A stretch of 64,000 bases of DNA, taken from the NCBI RefSeq assembly GCF_932526225.1, contig NC_064040.1:5801181-5865180 (forward strand). The letters run 5' to 3'. Made by a program: the position numbers and the translations under genes. This document shows, piece after piece, positions 9,492 through 21,829 of the stretch. The stretch comes from Nematostella vectensis. Its lineage: Eukaryota > Cnidaria > Anthozoa > Actiniaria > Edwardsiidae. A model generated the notes under the pieces. It saw only the letters and a list, made by a program, of their open reading frames with translations. It was not told the DNA's origin and ran no database searches. Numbering within the stretch: position 1 is the first letter of the stretch; the number at the start of each line of letters is the position of its first letter.

Positions 9492-12400
9492 TTACACTAC
9501 AGACGTCGCAAGTTTAGTATTGCTGTTTACCGACTTAGTGTCTGACACAGTGGCGACAGAGTCCCTGTCCCCACCCTCCCCCCCTTCGTCTTCGTCGTCA
9601 TCCTCTTTGCTATCGTACAACAACACTAGAAGTCTGTAAAAGAGTACGGCCAGCGCCATCGCGTTTTTTCCCGTGAAGAACAGATGCATCTCGGAATCTA
9701 CTCGGAATTGTACAAGCATTACAAGTCTGAGTACAAGGAAAGGCCCGTCTTGCATTAACATGATGGTGAGAATTGAATACAAGTCTCCATGGAGCCGCAA
9801 TTTCTCTTTCTCTTTAATCACCTCCTCGATGATTTCTTCCTCCCGGCGAACTTCGCGTTGTACCGCCACCACGTTCTGCACTGTATCTTGAATGGAGTAG
9901 CGCTTGCGTTTCCGCCTGGTGTAGCTTATGAGCTCTATGGGTTTCTCTTTGTCGGTGTTCTCGCCTGGGATTTCCCGCGATGTGTTGAATATTCTGTTGA
10001 TACGTTGTACTTTCTCTTTTCGTTTTCTCATGATCATCTTGCGAATGTACTTGGGCATTGTCTTATCGATACCGGGCGTTTTCCATTCGTCAGGTTTTGC
10101 CTTAAAAATACAATCGAGAACTCGAGAACAGATCAGGCGTACACAGGGACGGGGGGGGGGGGGGGGGTACGCGTCTGCAGATCGCGGGGGTGACCTTTGG
10201 GAGCGCCCGCAAAGTACGCCGAATCTTTGAGCATTATTACTAACTGGAGATCGACAACGACGTACAAACTAAAGAAGGTTGGTTTTCTAATTAGCGGGAA
10301 TTCTACAGCACGGTATTTTGTGCCTGGGTAAACTGCGCCATTGAAGTGTAATTTTTAAGGCATATGATCGCACATGAGCGCATGCTTGATCCGAATTTTT
10401 ACCATCTTTATAAAGCAAAGCAAAATATACCGAAATTTACCCGAGTGACCATAATTTGAAAAAAGGCTCGGAAACTCTCCTGGCTCTTTGTTTTTGAGGT
10501 TACCTGTTTTGTTACTTCGTCAGGCTCAGATTTCGCTGTAGCCGTGAAGACGAGTGTGAACTGCATGAAACACCAGGTGTATGTGACGAGTACTGACTCT
10601 GCCACGCCCTTCTTGCACCATAGCAATGGCTCGTCATCAAACAACTCAAACAGCTCTAGGAAAGAGACATCACATACTATATGTATCTTTAACCAGCTGT
10701 GCACCACACGGCATAAGAAACACTTCCTATGACCAGTTTGAAAACCAGCATACTACTAGGTAAAGGGTTTTAGCTGCAAGCTGTGCCTGCGGCACCTCAG
10801 TTGATAACTCACCCATGATATCAGCTGCATTAGCAACGTAGACCAATAGAAGTGTTGATAACTGGTCACGGGTGAGCTCACCACGTGGGAGAAGCCACCG
10901 TGCCACAATAATGACAAGTATAAGACCCAACTTGGACCACTTTTGTGTAAGCGTATCTCGATCAGTCTTGAAGACAATCTGGCCAGGACAAAAATGAGCA
11001 ATGATTAAAAGAGGTGAATTCAGAATTGTTATTAGGTATGTTACCAGTACAAGTGCACAGGAACAAGACATATTCAGGCAAACATTGAACCCATCACCCT
11101 TTCTTTTGAAAACAAAAAATAGGAAGCTCACATAAATAGTCAGGGGTAGTCCAGACCTGGGACTCTCTTTGCGCTCGACATTCTGGCTCGCATGAAAGAG
11201 GGTCCAGTATTTATTGCATGCGCATGCGCGAAAATACACTGCATATATGCGGTGTGGCCTGGTTGCTTAGTTCAAGAAGGCTGCGAAAGGGACGAGCGAG
11301 GGTTTATTTCAGAAATAATACGCTGATTTTGGTCGTGGGTAAATACTTAATTGTCAATCTTTTCTGAGAACAGGATAGATGATAATTAGAGTCTAAAAAA
11401 TATATCAATCAAAGAGCTTTTCTGTTTTCGTTATTTTCACGCGCGCGCTTTAGGCAATAGCGTCATTTCAAACGAGCGCGCGCTTTTTTGGAATTTGATT
11501 TTCAATCACATTTTATCGCGTTTTTATAGAAAACAAATCCCAAGCAGTTCGCTGATATTCCTTCGCATGTACAAAACATTCTTTTCAACTTAGCGATGAT
11601 CGATTTTCGGAGCTCTGCACTCGACAAGATCTAGCGGGAATGACCCTCCTTAGGCACGTCCGTTATTGCGCGCGCTCGTATTTCAACTTTTGCCGTGAAG
11701 ATCGCTGATTGGCACATGTTCGCGCATGCGCATGCAATAAATACTGGACCCTCTTTCACGCGAGCCAAAATGTCGAGCGCAAAGAGAGTCCCAGGTCTGG
11801 ACTAAGTCAGGGGCTGTGGAAAACTTAAGAAAAGCAGTTTTCATTGTTTCATAAAGATTTTTAAAAATGAGGGTGATTGGAACCCCTCCTTCTTGGTCCC
11901 TTTCTCCTTAGGAGACAGGCAGTGCAAGGTTAGTTGCTCTATGGATTGACATGTAAGAACTTAGACCTGTAGCCAGCATTTTGATTAGGGGGGTACATTA
12001 CACATAAAGCGGACCATAGCATCCTAGCTAGTAGTGGCACTTAATTTCCTTAATAAGAGCGGACCTTCCAGTCCAGTGGGCAGGTTCTTTCGAACCCCCC
12101 TGGCTCAGGCCTGGGACAGTCCCTGCTTTTGCAAGGTGGTAGATCCCTCCCTTTTTACAAATACTAGATGTACCATATACTAGATGATACTATAGATGAA
12201 ATACTAGATTGGTAATTTTTAATTTTGACTCCACGTGGGTGCAATACCTACCCCTCCACCAAGTGCGTATACAGTGCTGGCAGAGTTTGATTCACAATTA
12301 GGGTCTGTCTGCTTGGCATGCAGTATGCTCATCTCAGCCACCCATATGGACGGTAGCACTGTAGCCATGTATAGGAGACTGCTGGGCCAGAAACTACAAA

Positions 12401-13909
12401 AAAAAAACAGATCTCCCTAATAATGGGTCTGAGGGTGGGGGGGAATAAAATAGGAAACAACACCACCCTTTAGATACCACCCCCTGGAATAACCCAGACC
12501 TGCCCCTAGAGTACAGGGGCATACACAGGGGGGTGGGCAGGGTGTGTGCTCAACCCCCTCCCCTCCCCCCTAGCGACCAAAAGGGGGTCATTTCTTATTA
12601 AAGAATCTTCAAATACATGCTTTTTCCATATGATACCTATGACCCCTCCCAAGCCAATCCTGGGTATGCCAAGCCTACCTGGGTATGCACCTGGAGTACA
12701 CACCAGGTGTATATCCAGGATTGATTGAGGGGGGTGCAAAACCTCAGGTATCATATGGAAAAGGATAGTATTTGACTACCCTTCAATAAGAAATGGCGGT
12801 CAAAGCTAGAAGGAGGGGGGGGGCATGGTGGCATGTGCATTCTGTGTACCCTTGGCTAAAAATTCCCTGTTAATGGCAGTAAGGGGTGTTCCTGTACGAG
12901 TTAAAGTCAATAACCAGATTAAAAAATGATGATAAAACAAGTAAAAAAACAATTCAATGGAAAAAAAACATTTTTTTTTGATCCACCAGCAATATTCAAA
13001 TATTCCTATTCTCAATCCACTTTGATGGTCAATCAAGGATAATAATTTGTATAATCACAATACACAATTCCTCGGCGGATACCCAGACGAGCAGCAGTCA
13101 TCCGGCATAAACATTCTATTCAAAATGCCCTTCTTATAATGAACCAGCCCTAAATAATATCACCTGTTATTTGCTCTTGGTTACGTACTGAAGTACATTG
13201 CGCTTAGGTGCCAAGGTAGGGCGGCATCAATCACGATTAAAAACAGACTATAATAAACCTTCCACGTGAAGAAAGACAAAAGGACAAAGCCAATACAATA
13301 AGTTAGGCATAAAACTCATCCAAGAGTGGGCTTTTTCGCGAGTCTTTTAATGGGCAGCTGTGGCGTGTTGTTATACAACGTATTCGAAGAGTCAATAGCT
13401 TGTTGCATGCTTGAAATGCTCTTGCATCTAGACCCGAATATTATTCGTTAACAATTAAAACTGTGAATCCTAGATCCTCTGTAAAATCAAACATACATCC
13501 GCTTATCGTAACAAACAGTAAAACATCAATAAGAATCCCGGATTCTTTTAGTTAAAGCAATAATAATTAATCTATTGGTTCCATAGTGTGCGAGAAACCC
13601 ACAAGGGACAAGAATAATTTAACACATAAACAATAATAAAGTAATAGCTATATCATAACTCAATAAAACGTAACAATACAAAGCAAAAGACCTCATGTAA
13701 TTCACTTACTATTTGTATTCCTTCCCTTTGCGCATAAGGATGGTATAGATCGTTTCAAAAAATAGCAACACAAGGCCAGTGGATAGCCACCAATATGTAG
13801 AGTCTTTGTTCTTGCTGAGCCATACTAAATACACGCTTACGAAACCATGCACGAAGAATATCACCCGAGTAAAAAGTGCTGAGGCAAATTTAAAGAACGC
13901 TATTGCCAT
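9492..13909 (-). CDS. TMEM26: TMEM26-like multipass transmembrane protein
   Basis: Five coding exons on the minus strand join in frame to 422 residues: 13710-13909, 12252-12393, 10813-10978, 10504-10655 and 9492-10100. Recognition rests on co-linear matches to vertebrate TMEM26. Exon 1 gives a membrane segment and RKGKEY. Exon 2 gives KYFWPSSLLYMATVLPSIW. Exon 3 gives ARWLLPRGELTRDQLSTLLL then VANAADIM. Exon 5 gives LMQDGPFLVLRLVMLVQF, then FFTGKNAMALAVLFYRL. TMEM26 is a plasma-membrane protein of poorly known biochemical function, used as a beige-fat marker in mammals. Exon 5 also encodes a long basic and charged insert (MRKRKEKVQRINR, EVRREEEIIEEVIKEKEK) between membrane segments, and an acidic Glu/Asp-rich cytoplasmic tail. 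Intron 1 and intron 2 host inverted-repeat elements. Intron 4 contains a run of 17 G at 10151-10167. Confidence 0.88.
10151..10167 (+). repeat. Homopolymer run of 17 G in TMEM26 intron 4
   Basis: An uninterrupted poly-G tract about 50 bp upstream (minus-strand sense) of the TMEM26 exon 5 acceptor. On the transcript it reads as poly-C. Confidence 0.95.
11147..11804. mobile_element. MITE with about 86-bp terminal inverted repeats and 9-bp target duplication
   Basis: The left end begins TAGTCCAGACCTGGGACTCT and the right end is its reverse complement. About 83 of 86 terminal bases pair, including GCTCGACATT and GTCCAGTATTTATTGCATGC. The 9-mer AGTCAGGGG flanks the element on both sides (11138-11146 and 11805-11813). 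Long inverted repeats with a 9-bp duplication are typical of Mutator-like (MULE) elements. The 490-bp interior has no coding capacity. It sits in TMEM26 intron 2. The near-identical arms imply recent insertion. Confidence 0.88.
12574..12812. mobile_element. Hairpin-forming repeat in TMEM26 intron 1
   Basis: The left arm (about 12577-12636: CATTTCTTATTAAAG then TTTTTCCATATGATACCT) and the right arm (about 12746-12810: AGGTATCATATGGAAAAGG then CTTCAATAAGAAATGGCGG) are imperfect inverted repeats around a C-rich interior. This is consistent with an old MITE or folded repeat. Target duplication not identified. Confidence 0.55.
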
Positions 13910-14642
13910 CCTGTATGAGTTAGGCCTTGAGTTAGTAGTGGAAATGGACGCGTTCCGATGTTGTTACGTTGTGGACAGTTCGTGTGAGGTGCTAAAGAAT
14001 TTCCGCATGGCTTGATTGACGTATCATTTGCATACTTCCAGTTGTGTTTGTTTACAACGCGGGTTTCTATGGAAATTCAATTGTTTAGAGCTTCACGCAT
14101 ACTTGCGAACTGCAAGATTACGTACATATCATTTTAATTACTCTCTTTGTTTGAATAAGACATAATAGGGAAAGGTGGTACTCCATCTGCAAGTCCCTAA
14201 TGTTATCCATAAAAGAGCCACCCGGATTTAACCAGATTCCGGATCGGGATTCTTTGCTTGGCAGCGCACTAGTCCAGATTGGGGCCTCGATCAAAAAAAA
14301 AATGTTGTGGAGTGCAACCAATATTTTTAAGTCTATATAACTGTGAACTCCGATGTTATCATTTTGTTTTCTCTTTTTTTGTACCAAAAAGAAAAAAGAA
14401 ATGTTATATGATTGATCCATGAAGTTTCAGTAAATTGATTATGGCGTGACGTCATGATTGCATCACATCCGGGACCTGGCTGATGTAAGAACACAGACGG
14501 ATGGTGAACCAAGATGGCGGCACACTAAGAAAATGTCAACAATACCATCTTACACACCAAAACCACTCATCTGTCCGTCAAACAAGGAACTACATCCCTC
14601 CGCAATGCTTCAAACAAGAACATCCTGAGATGATAAAACAAG
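13910..14642. promoter_or_regulatory. Bidirectional promoter region TMEM26/GTPBP2
   Basis: The two start codons point away from each other across 733 bp. A perfect CRE palindrome TGACGTCA lies at 14447-14454 and a consensus YY1 site AAGATGGCGGC at 14511-14521, about 125 bp before the GTPBP2 ATG. Both are typical core-promoter elements of animal housekeeping genes. Transcription start sites cannot be placed from sequence alone. Confidence 0.6.
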
Positions 14643-17600
14643 ATGGAGACGTTTGTTGGTTTGTTTGATAGTTCGCCGAGAAATGGCGTTGCCAGTTCGC
14701 CGCTTTCTGTACCCTTGCCCGAGTGTCTTCCACCCGAAGTAAGATAGATGCTATTTATTCGATGACTAGCTACATTTTTATACCTTTGCTATAATGTATT
14801 TTTATTTCCCTTAGGTCGAGGAAGGAAATATTGAATACAAGGTATATAATATAAGCTCAATATTTGTATACCCATAATTTTATTGTTGTTGTTGTTGAAA
14901 GGTTTTGGCGGGCTTCAGCATTTTCTCTCACACAAGTTCTGTTCTGTTGCTTAAATTTCGATAGCCTACGAATTACAATTTAAATCACCGCCATGCCTCC
15001 TTTGATGCATTTATCCGCCGTTTATTTTGGTTATTGGTGAAGTTTCTGACTACAAACCCAAACATTCCACGTCACACTACAAAAATATATTCTTCTTCGT
15101 ATCGGAAAGCCAAGCAAGCCAACACAGATCTGTTTTTTAATGGTGCATTAGAATCTTTTGCTAAATGCTTTTTTGTTTTTCCTTCGACGTTCGAGTATGA
15201 ATCTACAAACATCAAGCTTGCTTCTGGCAAAGTATTTAACAACAAAATTTGTAAACAAAAAATGGCCAAGTGTGCGTTATTGTGCACGCATATACGATCT
15301 GCTATGTAATTATGACCATACTAAGTCCTTTCAATATTAACTTTTATCACTCTCCACATTGCAGATATTTTTCATTTTGTGACCTTCCTGTGAAAATTCT
15401 CAAATTTTGTGCTGTTTTCCAATCATAACATCATAAATCAGCATAAAGCGTTTGCCATGGTATTTCTTTGCCTGACCTTTAGCTGTATGTTTAACAGTAT
15501 CTATTCTAATTCCATAGTTAAAACTGGTGAATCCCTCTCCATCTCGACTGGTCCACCTTGTAACCCAGATGAAATGGCGTCTGCAAGAGGGTCAGGGCGA
15601 AGCAATCTATGGTATTGGGGTGGAAGATAACGGAGGGCTTGTAGGCTTGCCTGAAAAGGAGCTCAAGTCATCGCTTGCCACTTTAAACACAATGGCTTCC
15701 AAGCTAGGGGCCACTACATCCATCCTACGGCAGAGAAATGTGGAGGAGATGCGCAAGGTGGTGGAAGTGCTGGTCAGGCAGGTCCCTGATGATCAGCAGG
15801 TATGCAGTGACAGAGAAATGGACACACAGAAAGACCTACAATCTGCAACAAAACTAATGGGACACTTTCCCTTCCCCCTCCTCAATGTTGGAGGGCGAAT
15901 AATCACCTAGCGGCTGCTTGAGTTTTGAGCTGAAAAATCGCCTCTAACCAATATTAATCGGGGGGAGAAGGGGGAAAGTGTTGCTATGAGAAGTGTCCCA
16001 CTTAGTTTTATTGCAGATTGTAGGTGGCCAGACACATGCTTGCAAACTGACCTAGATAGATAGCTGCTAAGGCAGGTTAAAGGACAGTCACAGGCAGGCT
16101 GTCAGACAGACAAATAGGAAAAGCCGAACAGATAGACATAGACAGACACAAGAACAGAAAAAAAATATTCTGTAGACCAAGGTAGAGAGACAGAAATACA
16201 CAAGCTGACCGTCTAACAGAGTAGATATTATACAGTAGTAGACAGACACATAACTTTTATCAGTTGTCCAGGAACCAAAATTAATCAAACCCTGAAGCTA
16301 ACAATACAATCTTAGTTTAAAAATAAGGAAAGAAAGAAAAAAGAATATTCAAAAACTTTACATAGTGTGTGTTTTTTTTTAAATCACAGTTCACTGACAT
16401 CAGGATGGCAGTTCTTGGTAATGTTGAGTCTGGTAAGAGCACATTACTGGGAGTTCTCACCTATGATGAACTTGATAACGGACAAGGCCGTGCCCGCCTG
16501 AACCTTTTCCGTCACTTGCATGAGATCCAGTCAGGCAGGACATCAAGTATCAGCCACGAAATCCTAGGCTTTAGCTGTACTGGAGAGGTAAGAAATTATA
16601 GTCATTTCCATCTTATGTCGTGCCAATGAGATTATTATTCAGCACAATTCCAAAAATCTTAGAAAACTTTGGAAGGGGGAAGGGGGTCAAGGGCAAACTC
16701 GAAAGAAAAAAAAATTCTGGTTAATGTTTTTTTTGTAAATATTGTGCCAAGATATAAAAAATAAAGCTGTGAATTTCATATATATATGGATAATGGTACA
16801 GTAGTATGCATTTGCACATCCAGTAAGCTGTTGTTAGTTAATGAGCAATTAGAAAAAAAAAAGAAAACAAACTTACTAGGTTTTCAAAAGGTTTTGTCTT
16901 TTGTGATTAAAACTTGTAAAACCAAGAACTGACAAAAACAAGAATTCAGGCCATGTTTGTGAATCTAGTAGTATGTGATTGGTAAAAACAAGCATTCCTT
17001 ACGTATTTTCACTGTTCAAGGTTTTAATGGCTATGCTGTAAAATTGAGCCCTGTTGTATTGTGTCGGTTTATCTTCCGAAGGTTGTTAACTACAGCGATG
17101 GGCGTTCAGCTGAGGATGTTTGTGAACAGTCAAGTAAGCTGATCACATTCATTGACCTGGCCGGCCACCACAAGTACATGAAGACTACCATATTTGGACT
17201 GACTGGACACTCACCCGACTATGCTATGCTGGTGATTGCTGGAAATGCAGGCATTGGTGAGTATTCTAGGGATAATGTAGAAATATACCACCATTTTCAT
17301 CCATCAACGAATTTTGATGATTTTTTTGGCACCTGCTCACATAATAATGTTAATTTGATTTAAAACACAATTTTTTTTGTTTTAAATTGTTAAAAGAAGT
17401 TGTCGTGTTTTCACCATCTAGTTGGCTGAACATTTTAAATAGCAGCTAATCGGTGCTTGATGCCAGGACAACTTCAAGATAAAATTATATACATATGTTG
17501 GATGTTGTTTGCATGAATTTTAAACTTGTTTTTTTACTACATATTTGCTTGCAAATGGATATAAGAAAATTGCAGCCAGAGAGCCACAAATATTTGAAAT

Positions 17601-20600
17601 TGATTTATAATAATTGATAATTCCAGTGATTGACCCTTTGTAGTTGTGTTTCCATGATTGACAGTTGGATTGATTGACATGTGCAAGCCTCTTTGCAGTC
17701 ATGTTTCCATGATTGACAGTTAGGATGATTGACACTTGTGACCCTCTCCGTAGTTGGGACCACCAAGGAGCACCTAGGCCTGGCCATGGCCCTGAAGGTG
17801 CCGACCCTTATCATCATTACCAAGACAGACATCTGCACACCGGCAATGCTACAGCGGACCACACGCCTTGTGGAGCGTATTCTGCAGTCTCCTGCTTGCA
17901 ACAAGGTGCCTATCAGAGTGCTGGCTGAAGAGGATGCCGAAGATGCTGCAGAGAATTTTGCCTCTGGACAGTAAGTGTCAAAGTAGCCATGATTTTTCAC
18001 AGTTCCAGACTTGTGTATTTGCAAGCCTTATAAGCAGCTAATGTTGAATTAAACCACATTTTTAAACCATTACATTATATTAGATTAAACATCCAATGTT
18101 ATTTAGTCAGTTATGAGATAGTTAATCAATACTAGAGCTGCTGTTATGCAATTATTTCAAAAGACAAAACATTGCCTCTGGAAAATTTATTGTAGAAAAC
18201 CATTTTGCATACTGTTTGGATGTCATTTTTTTCTAAGTTCACATCTCTTTTTAGGGTGACTCCAATATTCACACTCTCATGTGTGACAGGAGAAAATCTA
18301 AGCCTGCTGAAAAAGTTCCTCAAAGTTCTTCCTCCTGTAATGTCCAGTGCTGACCAGGAAAAATTAGCCCAGGAAATCACACAGTACAAGGTAAGACAAG
18401 CCAGGATAATTCAATGTTCTCTGAACTCTTACAATCTGTTGAGTGTACTGTTTAGGTGTGTACCTATTATAGGTTGATGATTTTTCCCCCTTGTTTGCTG
18501 CAGATTGATGAGACCTTCAATGTCCCAGGAACTGGACCTGTGGTACTTGGTACACTAACTAGGTGAGTTACACTTAGTTGTAAGCCTTAGATCAGAAAGG
18601 CTTCAAGTGTGCCAAGAGCTCTGCTACTTCTTTGTTATTGTTTTTTATTCTTTACTAAAAGAAACATTTTTCAAGAAATCATGTTGTAACTTTTTAAAAC
18701 AAAGTAAAATATTATACTTAAAAACAAAGTATCGCATTATCTCTTTTCTCATACTTGGAATGTTTCTAGTGTGACAAAATAGCAGCTAACAAATTTTTTA
18801 AAGCTATGTTTATTGGATCACTGGATACACAATAGACTATAGTTTATGTTCAGTTGTTCGTTTTAAGCTAGTTCATTGGTATCATATCAGCTATTGTTGT
18901 ACCACTAGTATTTTTGAAGACCTCTTCCATAGCTTTGCCCTATCCTAAGAAATGCTATACACAGAATACGCAGTTTATTGTCCCTCCCTTCCCCCATCCC
19001 CTACCTATTATTGACACCTGACTCCCCTCAACAGTGGTATTCTCCATGAAGGAGACACTCTTGTAGTGGGGCCATTGTGCTCAGGACACTTCCAGACAGT
19101 ACGGATCTTATCTCTCAAGAGAAACCGTGCGCCATGCCGGGTGGTGAGGGCAGGACAGTCTGCATCAGCTGCTCTCAGCGGCATAGAGAGGCATGAACTA
19201 CGAAGGGTAGGTGCCCAGCGTTATTCAGTGTCACGTTGTCTTAGCCTCCTTCAGCTGTCATTGTTTGTCTGGGGGTTGGGGATTGGGTGGACTCCAATGG
19301 TAACATCTTTCAGGCACCTTACACCTTAACTTGAATTGTTAATGTTGTGGGTATACTGTATCTTGTTTCCATACTTCTGGCTAGTCATTTGTATGTGGAA
19401 TTTGTTGCACCTTTTTGCAAGTACTGGCCATTTACATTTTTACATAGAGGCAGTTATTTTCAAGTCTTACCTTCGTGTTATATTGTCTCAAGTATATTAT
19501 ATACTCTTTGACAGGGGTTTCATTAGGGGTTTAATTAGGCATTAATTATGTTTTTCCTTGTCCTCATTGTCTTGTCAAGGTCATCCCCTGTACTCATGTC
19601 AATTGAACTCTGGTTCCCCCTGAGGGCATGGTGATGACAGATCCATCCCTTGAGCCTCCCTGTACTAACCACATTCCTGTACTCATGTCAATTGAACTCT
19701 GGTCCCCCCTCTAGGGCATGGTGATGACGGATCCATCCCTTGAGCCTCCCTGTACTAACCACATCCCTGTACTCATGTCAATTGAACTATGGTCCCCCCT
19801 CTAGGGCATGGTGATGACGGATCCATCCCTTGAGCCTCCCTGTACTAACCACATTCCTGTACTCACGTCAATTGAACTATGGTCCCCCCTCTAGGGCATG
19901 GTGATGACGGATCCATCCCTTGAGCCTCCCTGTACTAACCACATCCCTGTACTCGTGTCAATTGAACTATGGTCCCCCCTCTAGGGCATGGTGATGACAG
20001 ATCCATCCCTTGAGCCTCGCGCATGCATGTGCTTCTGGGCTGACGTCTACCTCCTCTTCCATCCAGCGGCTATCAGCAAAAGGTTCCAGGCGACGGTCTA
20101 CATCGACAATGTCATCCAAAATGCCATCATAGATGACATGAGTAAGGTGAGCTGGTCTCAATTCACAATAAATAGATGGCGGCATATCAGAGCCATTTTT
20201 CGAATTATAAAGATACTAAAATTTGCCATGGAATGGGAGGTAGCAATCTTATTTCTTCTCTCTTTGAATCGAGGGACCAAAGAGCTTTCTTAAGCAATGC
20301 TCCTTTTAGGAAATAGGCTACCAAACGGCCAGTGAACGCTGGTATGGTTTTGCCAATACTAGTGCTTTGATTGGTCCAATTAAAAAAATACATAAGCTCA
20401 TTTAGAAGGAAATATTGCTTAATATGTTTGAATATTTGATTTAAAAACCTGGCTCTGTACACTGGCGTCTTCTTGGATCTGCACACCCCTGAATGTAAAC
20501 TCCGTGGAGCAGTCCGTATTCGCAGTCGCGCATTTGATTAAGTCTTGCGGTGTTAATTTGCGACATAGGCTTTCTGTCTATGTGCGTGGAGTGTTAGACT

Positions 20601-20787
20601 GACGTTTTATTCAATTTCTGTCCAGGACTACTTGAAGACAGGGCAGCGCGCCAAAGTGCGGTTCCGGTTCGTAAAGCAGCCTGAGTTTATCCGGGAAGGA
20701 TCACGACTGTTTTTCAGGGAGGGACACACTAAAGGCATCGGACAGGTCATATCCGTAGTGTACTACAAGCCGGACGCTATCAGTTGA
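14643..20787 (+). CDS. GTPBP2: GTP-binding protein 2 (GTPBP1/2 family translational GTPase)
   Basis: Eleven coding exons join in frame to 561 residues: 14643-14738, 14815-14841, 15518-15799, 16390-16587, 17082-17256, 17754-17970, 18255-18390, 18504-18562, 19035-19206, 19985-20146 and 20626-20787. The family is related to EF-Tu/EF1A and acts in ribosome-associated quality control. The N-terminal landmarks [13 protein letters not shown] and [17 protein letters not shown] are family signatures. G-domain motifs are present: G1 GNVESGKST (about 145-153), switch region SGRTSSIS, G3 DLAGH (about 226-230) and G4 TKTD (about 282-285). The EF-Tu-like domain follows ([21 protein letters not shown] near the C-terminus). 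[20 protein letters not shown] is closer to GTPBP2 than GTPBP1. The protein lacks the Gly/Ser-rich N-terminal extension of vertebrate GTPBP2. The start ATG lies 122 bp after a YY1 site. The acceptor of exon 10 is the last unit of a 90-bp tandem array. Confidence 0.93.
16085..16245. repeat. Degenerate AGAC/CAGA repeat in GTPBP2 intron 3
   Basis: About 160 bp rich in CAGACAGACAAATAGG, ACATAGACAGACACA and GTAGACAGACACA words. Decayed tetranucleotide microsatellite. Confidence 0.6.
19575..20019 (+). repeat. 90-bp tandem array containing copies of the GTPBP2 exon 10 acceptor
   Basis: Exon-start copies GGGCATGGTGATGACRGATC begin at 19624, 19714, 19804, 19894 and 19984, exactly 90 bp apart. Only the last is followed by real exon sequence (GAGCCTCGCGCATGC). 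The others diverge after GAGCCTCCC. Each unit holds 35 bp of exon start, a perfect branch-point word TACTAAC, a short pyrimidine tract and CTAG. A partial unit precedes the first. The units differ by only a few bases, so the expansion is recent. Confidence 0.93.
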
Positions 20788-21031
20788 CCTCGCCTTTAGA
20801 CACATCCAAGGGTTAGGTCCACATTTTAGAATCACACTCAGGGCTGCTAATGTAGGGTACATGTTCTCCATCTGACCACGCCTGTAGCCTTCGCCAAGCG
20901 ACTAGGGCATCCAGAGCCACCCCTAATATAGGGGTCACAATAAGTAAACAGGGGGTCGGCGATCGCACATGACATTAGCACAAGGATGAAGGCGACTTTG
21001 TGAACCCCCAGAAAATATGTTATGTCGCTCT

Positions 21032-21037
21032 AATAAA
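21032..21037 (+). terminator. Probable GTPBP2 poly(A) signal
   Basis: AATAAA about 245 bp after the GTPBP2 stop codon, followed within 25 bp by an A-rich stretch. Confidence 0.5.
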
Positions 21038-21829
21038 TAACACCGTTATAAGGGCGAAAAAAAAAACAAATAATCTCACCAAGTATTTGATTCACTTGTA
21101 CCAATAGTAAGGTGTTTACTCGTAAGTTTCGGCTACACCTTGAGAGGTTTCCCTTAAGGAGACGTAATTTTACATCTGCCTGAGCTGTGGTACATAGTTT
21201 TGGCTTGTATTGTGGGGTAAAACACTTTTAAAGTTTAAACGTGGGAACGTGGAAAGTGCACTAGCTTTTATAAACAAGGATGCATCTCCTCTTAACCATT
21301 TGCAATGGGCTATCCCTAGAGGTGTGTCAGCTTGGCGGTGTTATCCAATAGATTGCCTCTAATGTTCTATGTAAGTTTCGGCAGAAAAACGATTTCGATA
21401 TTGTGATCGAGCTTGAGAATAAAACTTTCCTACTGGAAATAAAATGAAACTAAGCAAAAGCACAAGGGAACACGCTTTGGTATTAAATTTATACAACTTT
21501 TTATTTTTATTGCTCTGGATGGGAGGAAATTGTGTTATTAGTGTAATAATAGGAACTTCTTAGGTAATATTTAAATTTTTATATATTTTTGAACGCTTAT
21601 TGAATTAAATTACTTGAGATAAATGCTGAAATTGTGTTGATATTTCTTCCCTGACCTCCCGGATATCTGTATACTGCAACTACTAACAAGCTACGGAGGC
21701 TGACTTGTAGGTGTAATCAGTGACTTTGAAGGGACATTTAAAGAAGATTTCGTGTGTGTGCGTGCGCGTGCCTGCTAGACCAAAGCCCCCATAGTCGAAA
21801 GCCTGTCAAGTGGAAACCGGATAGTCTAA

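Noticed and set aside
12235-12420. 61-residue plus-strand frame
   Set aside because: Antisense of TMEM26 exon 2, which has splice sites and homology.
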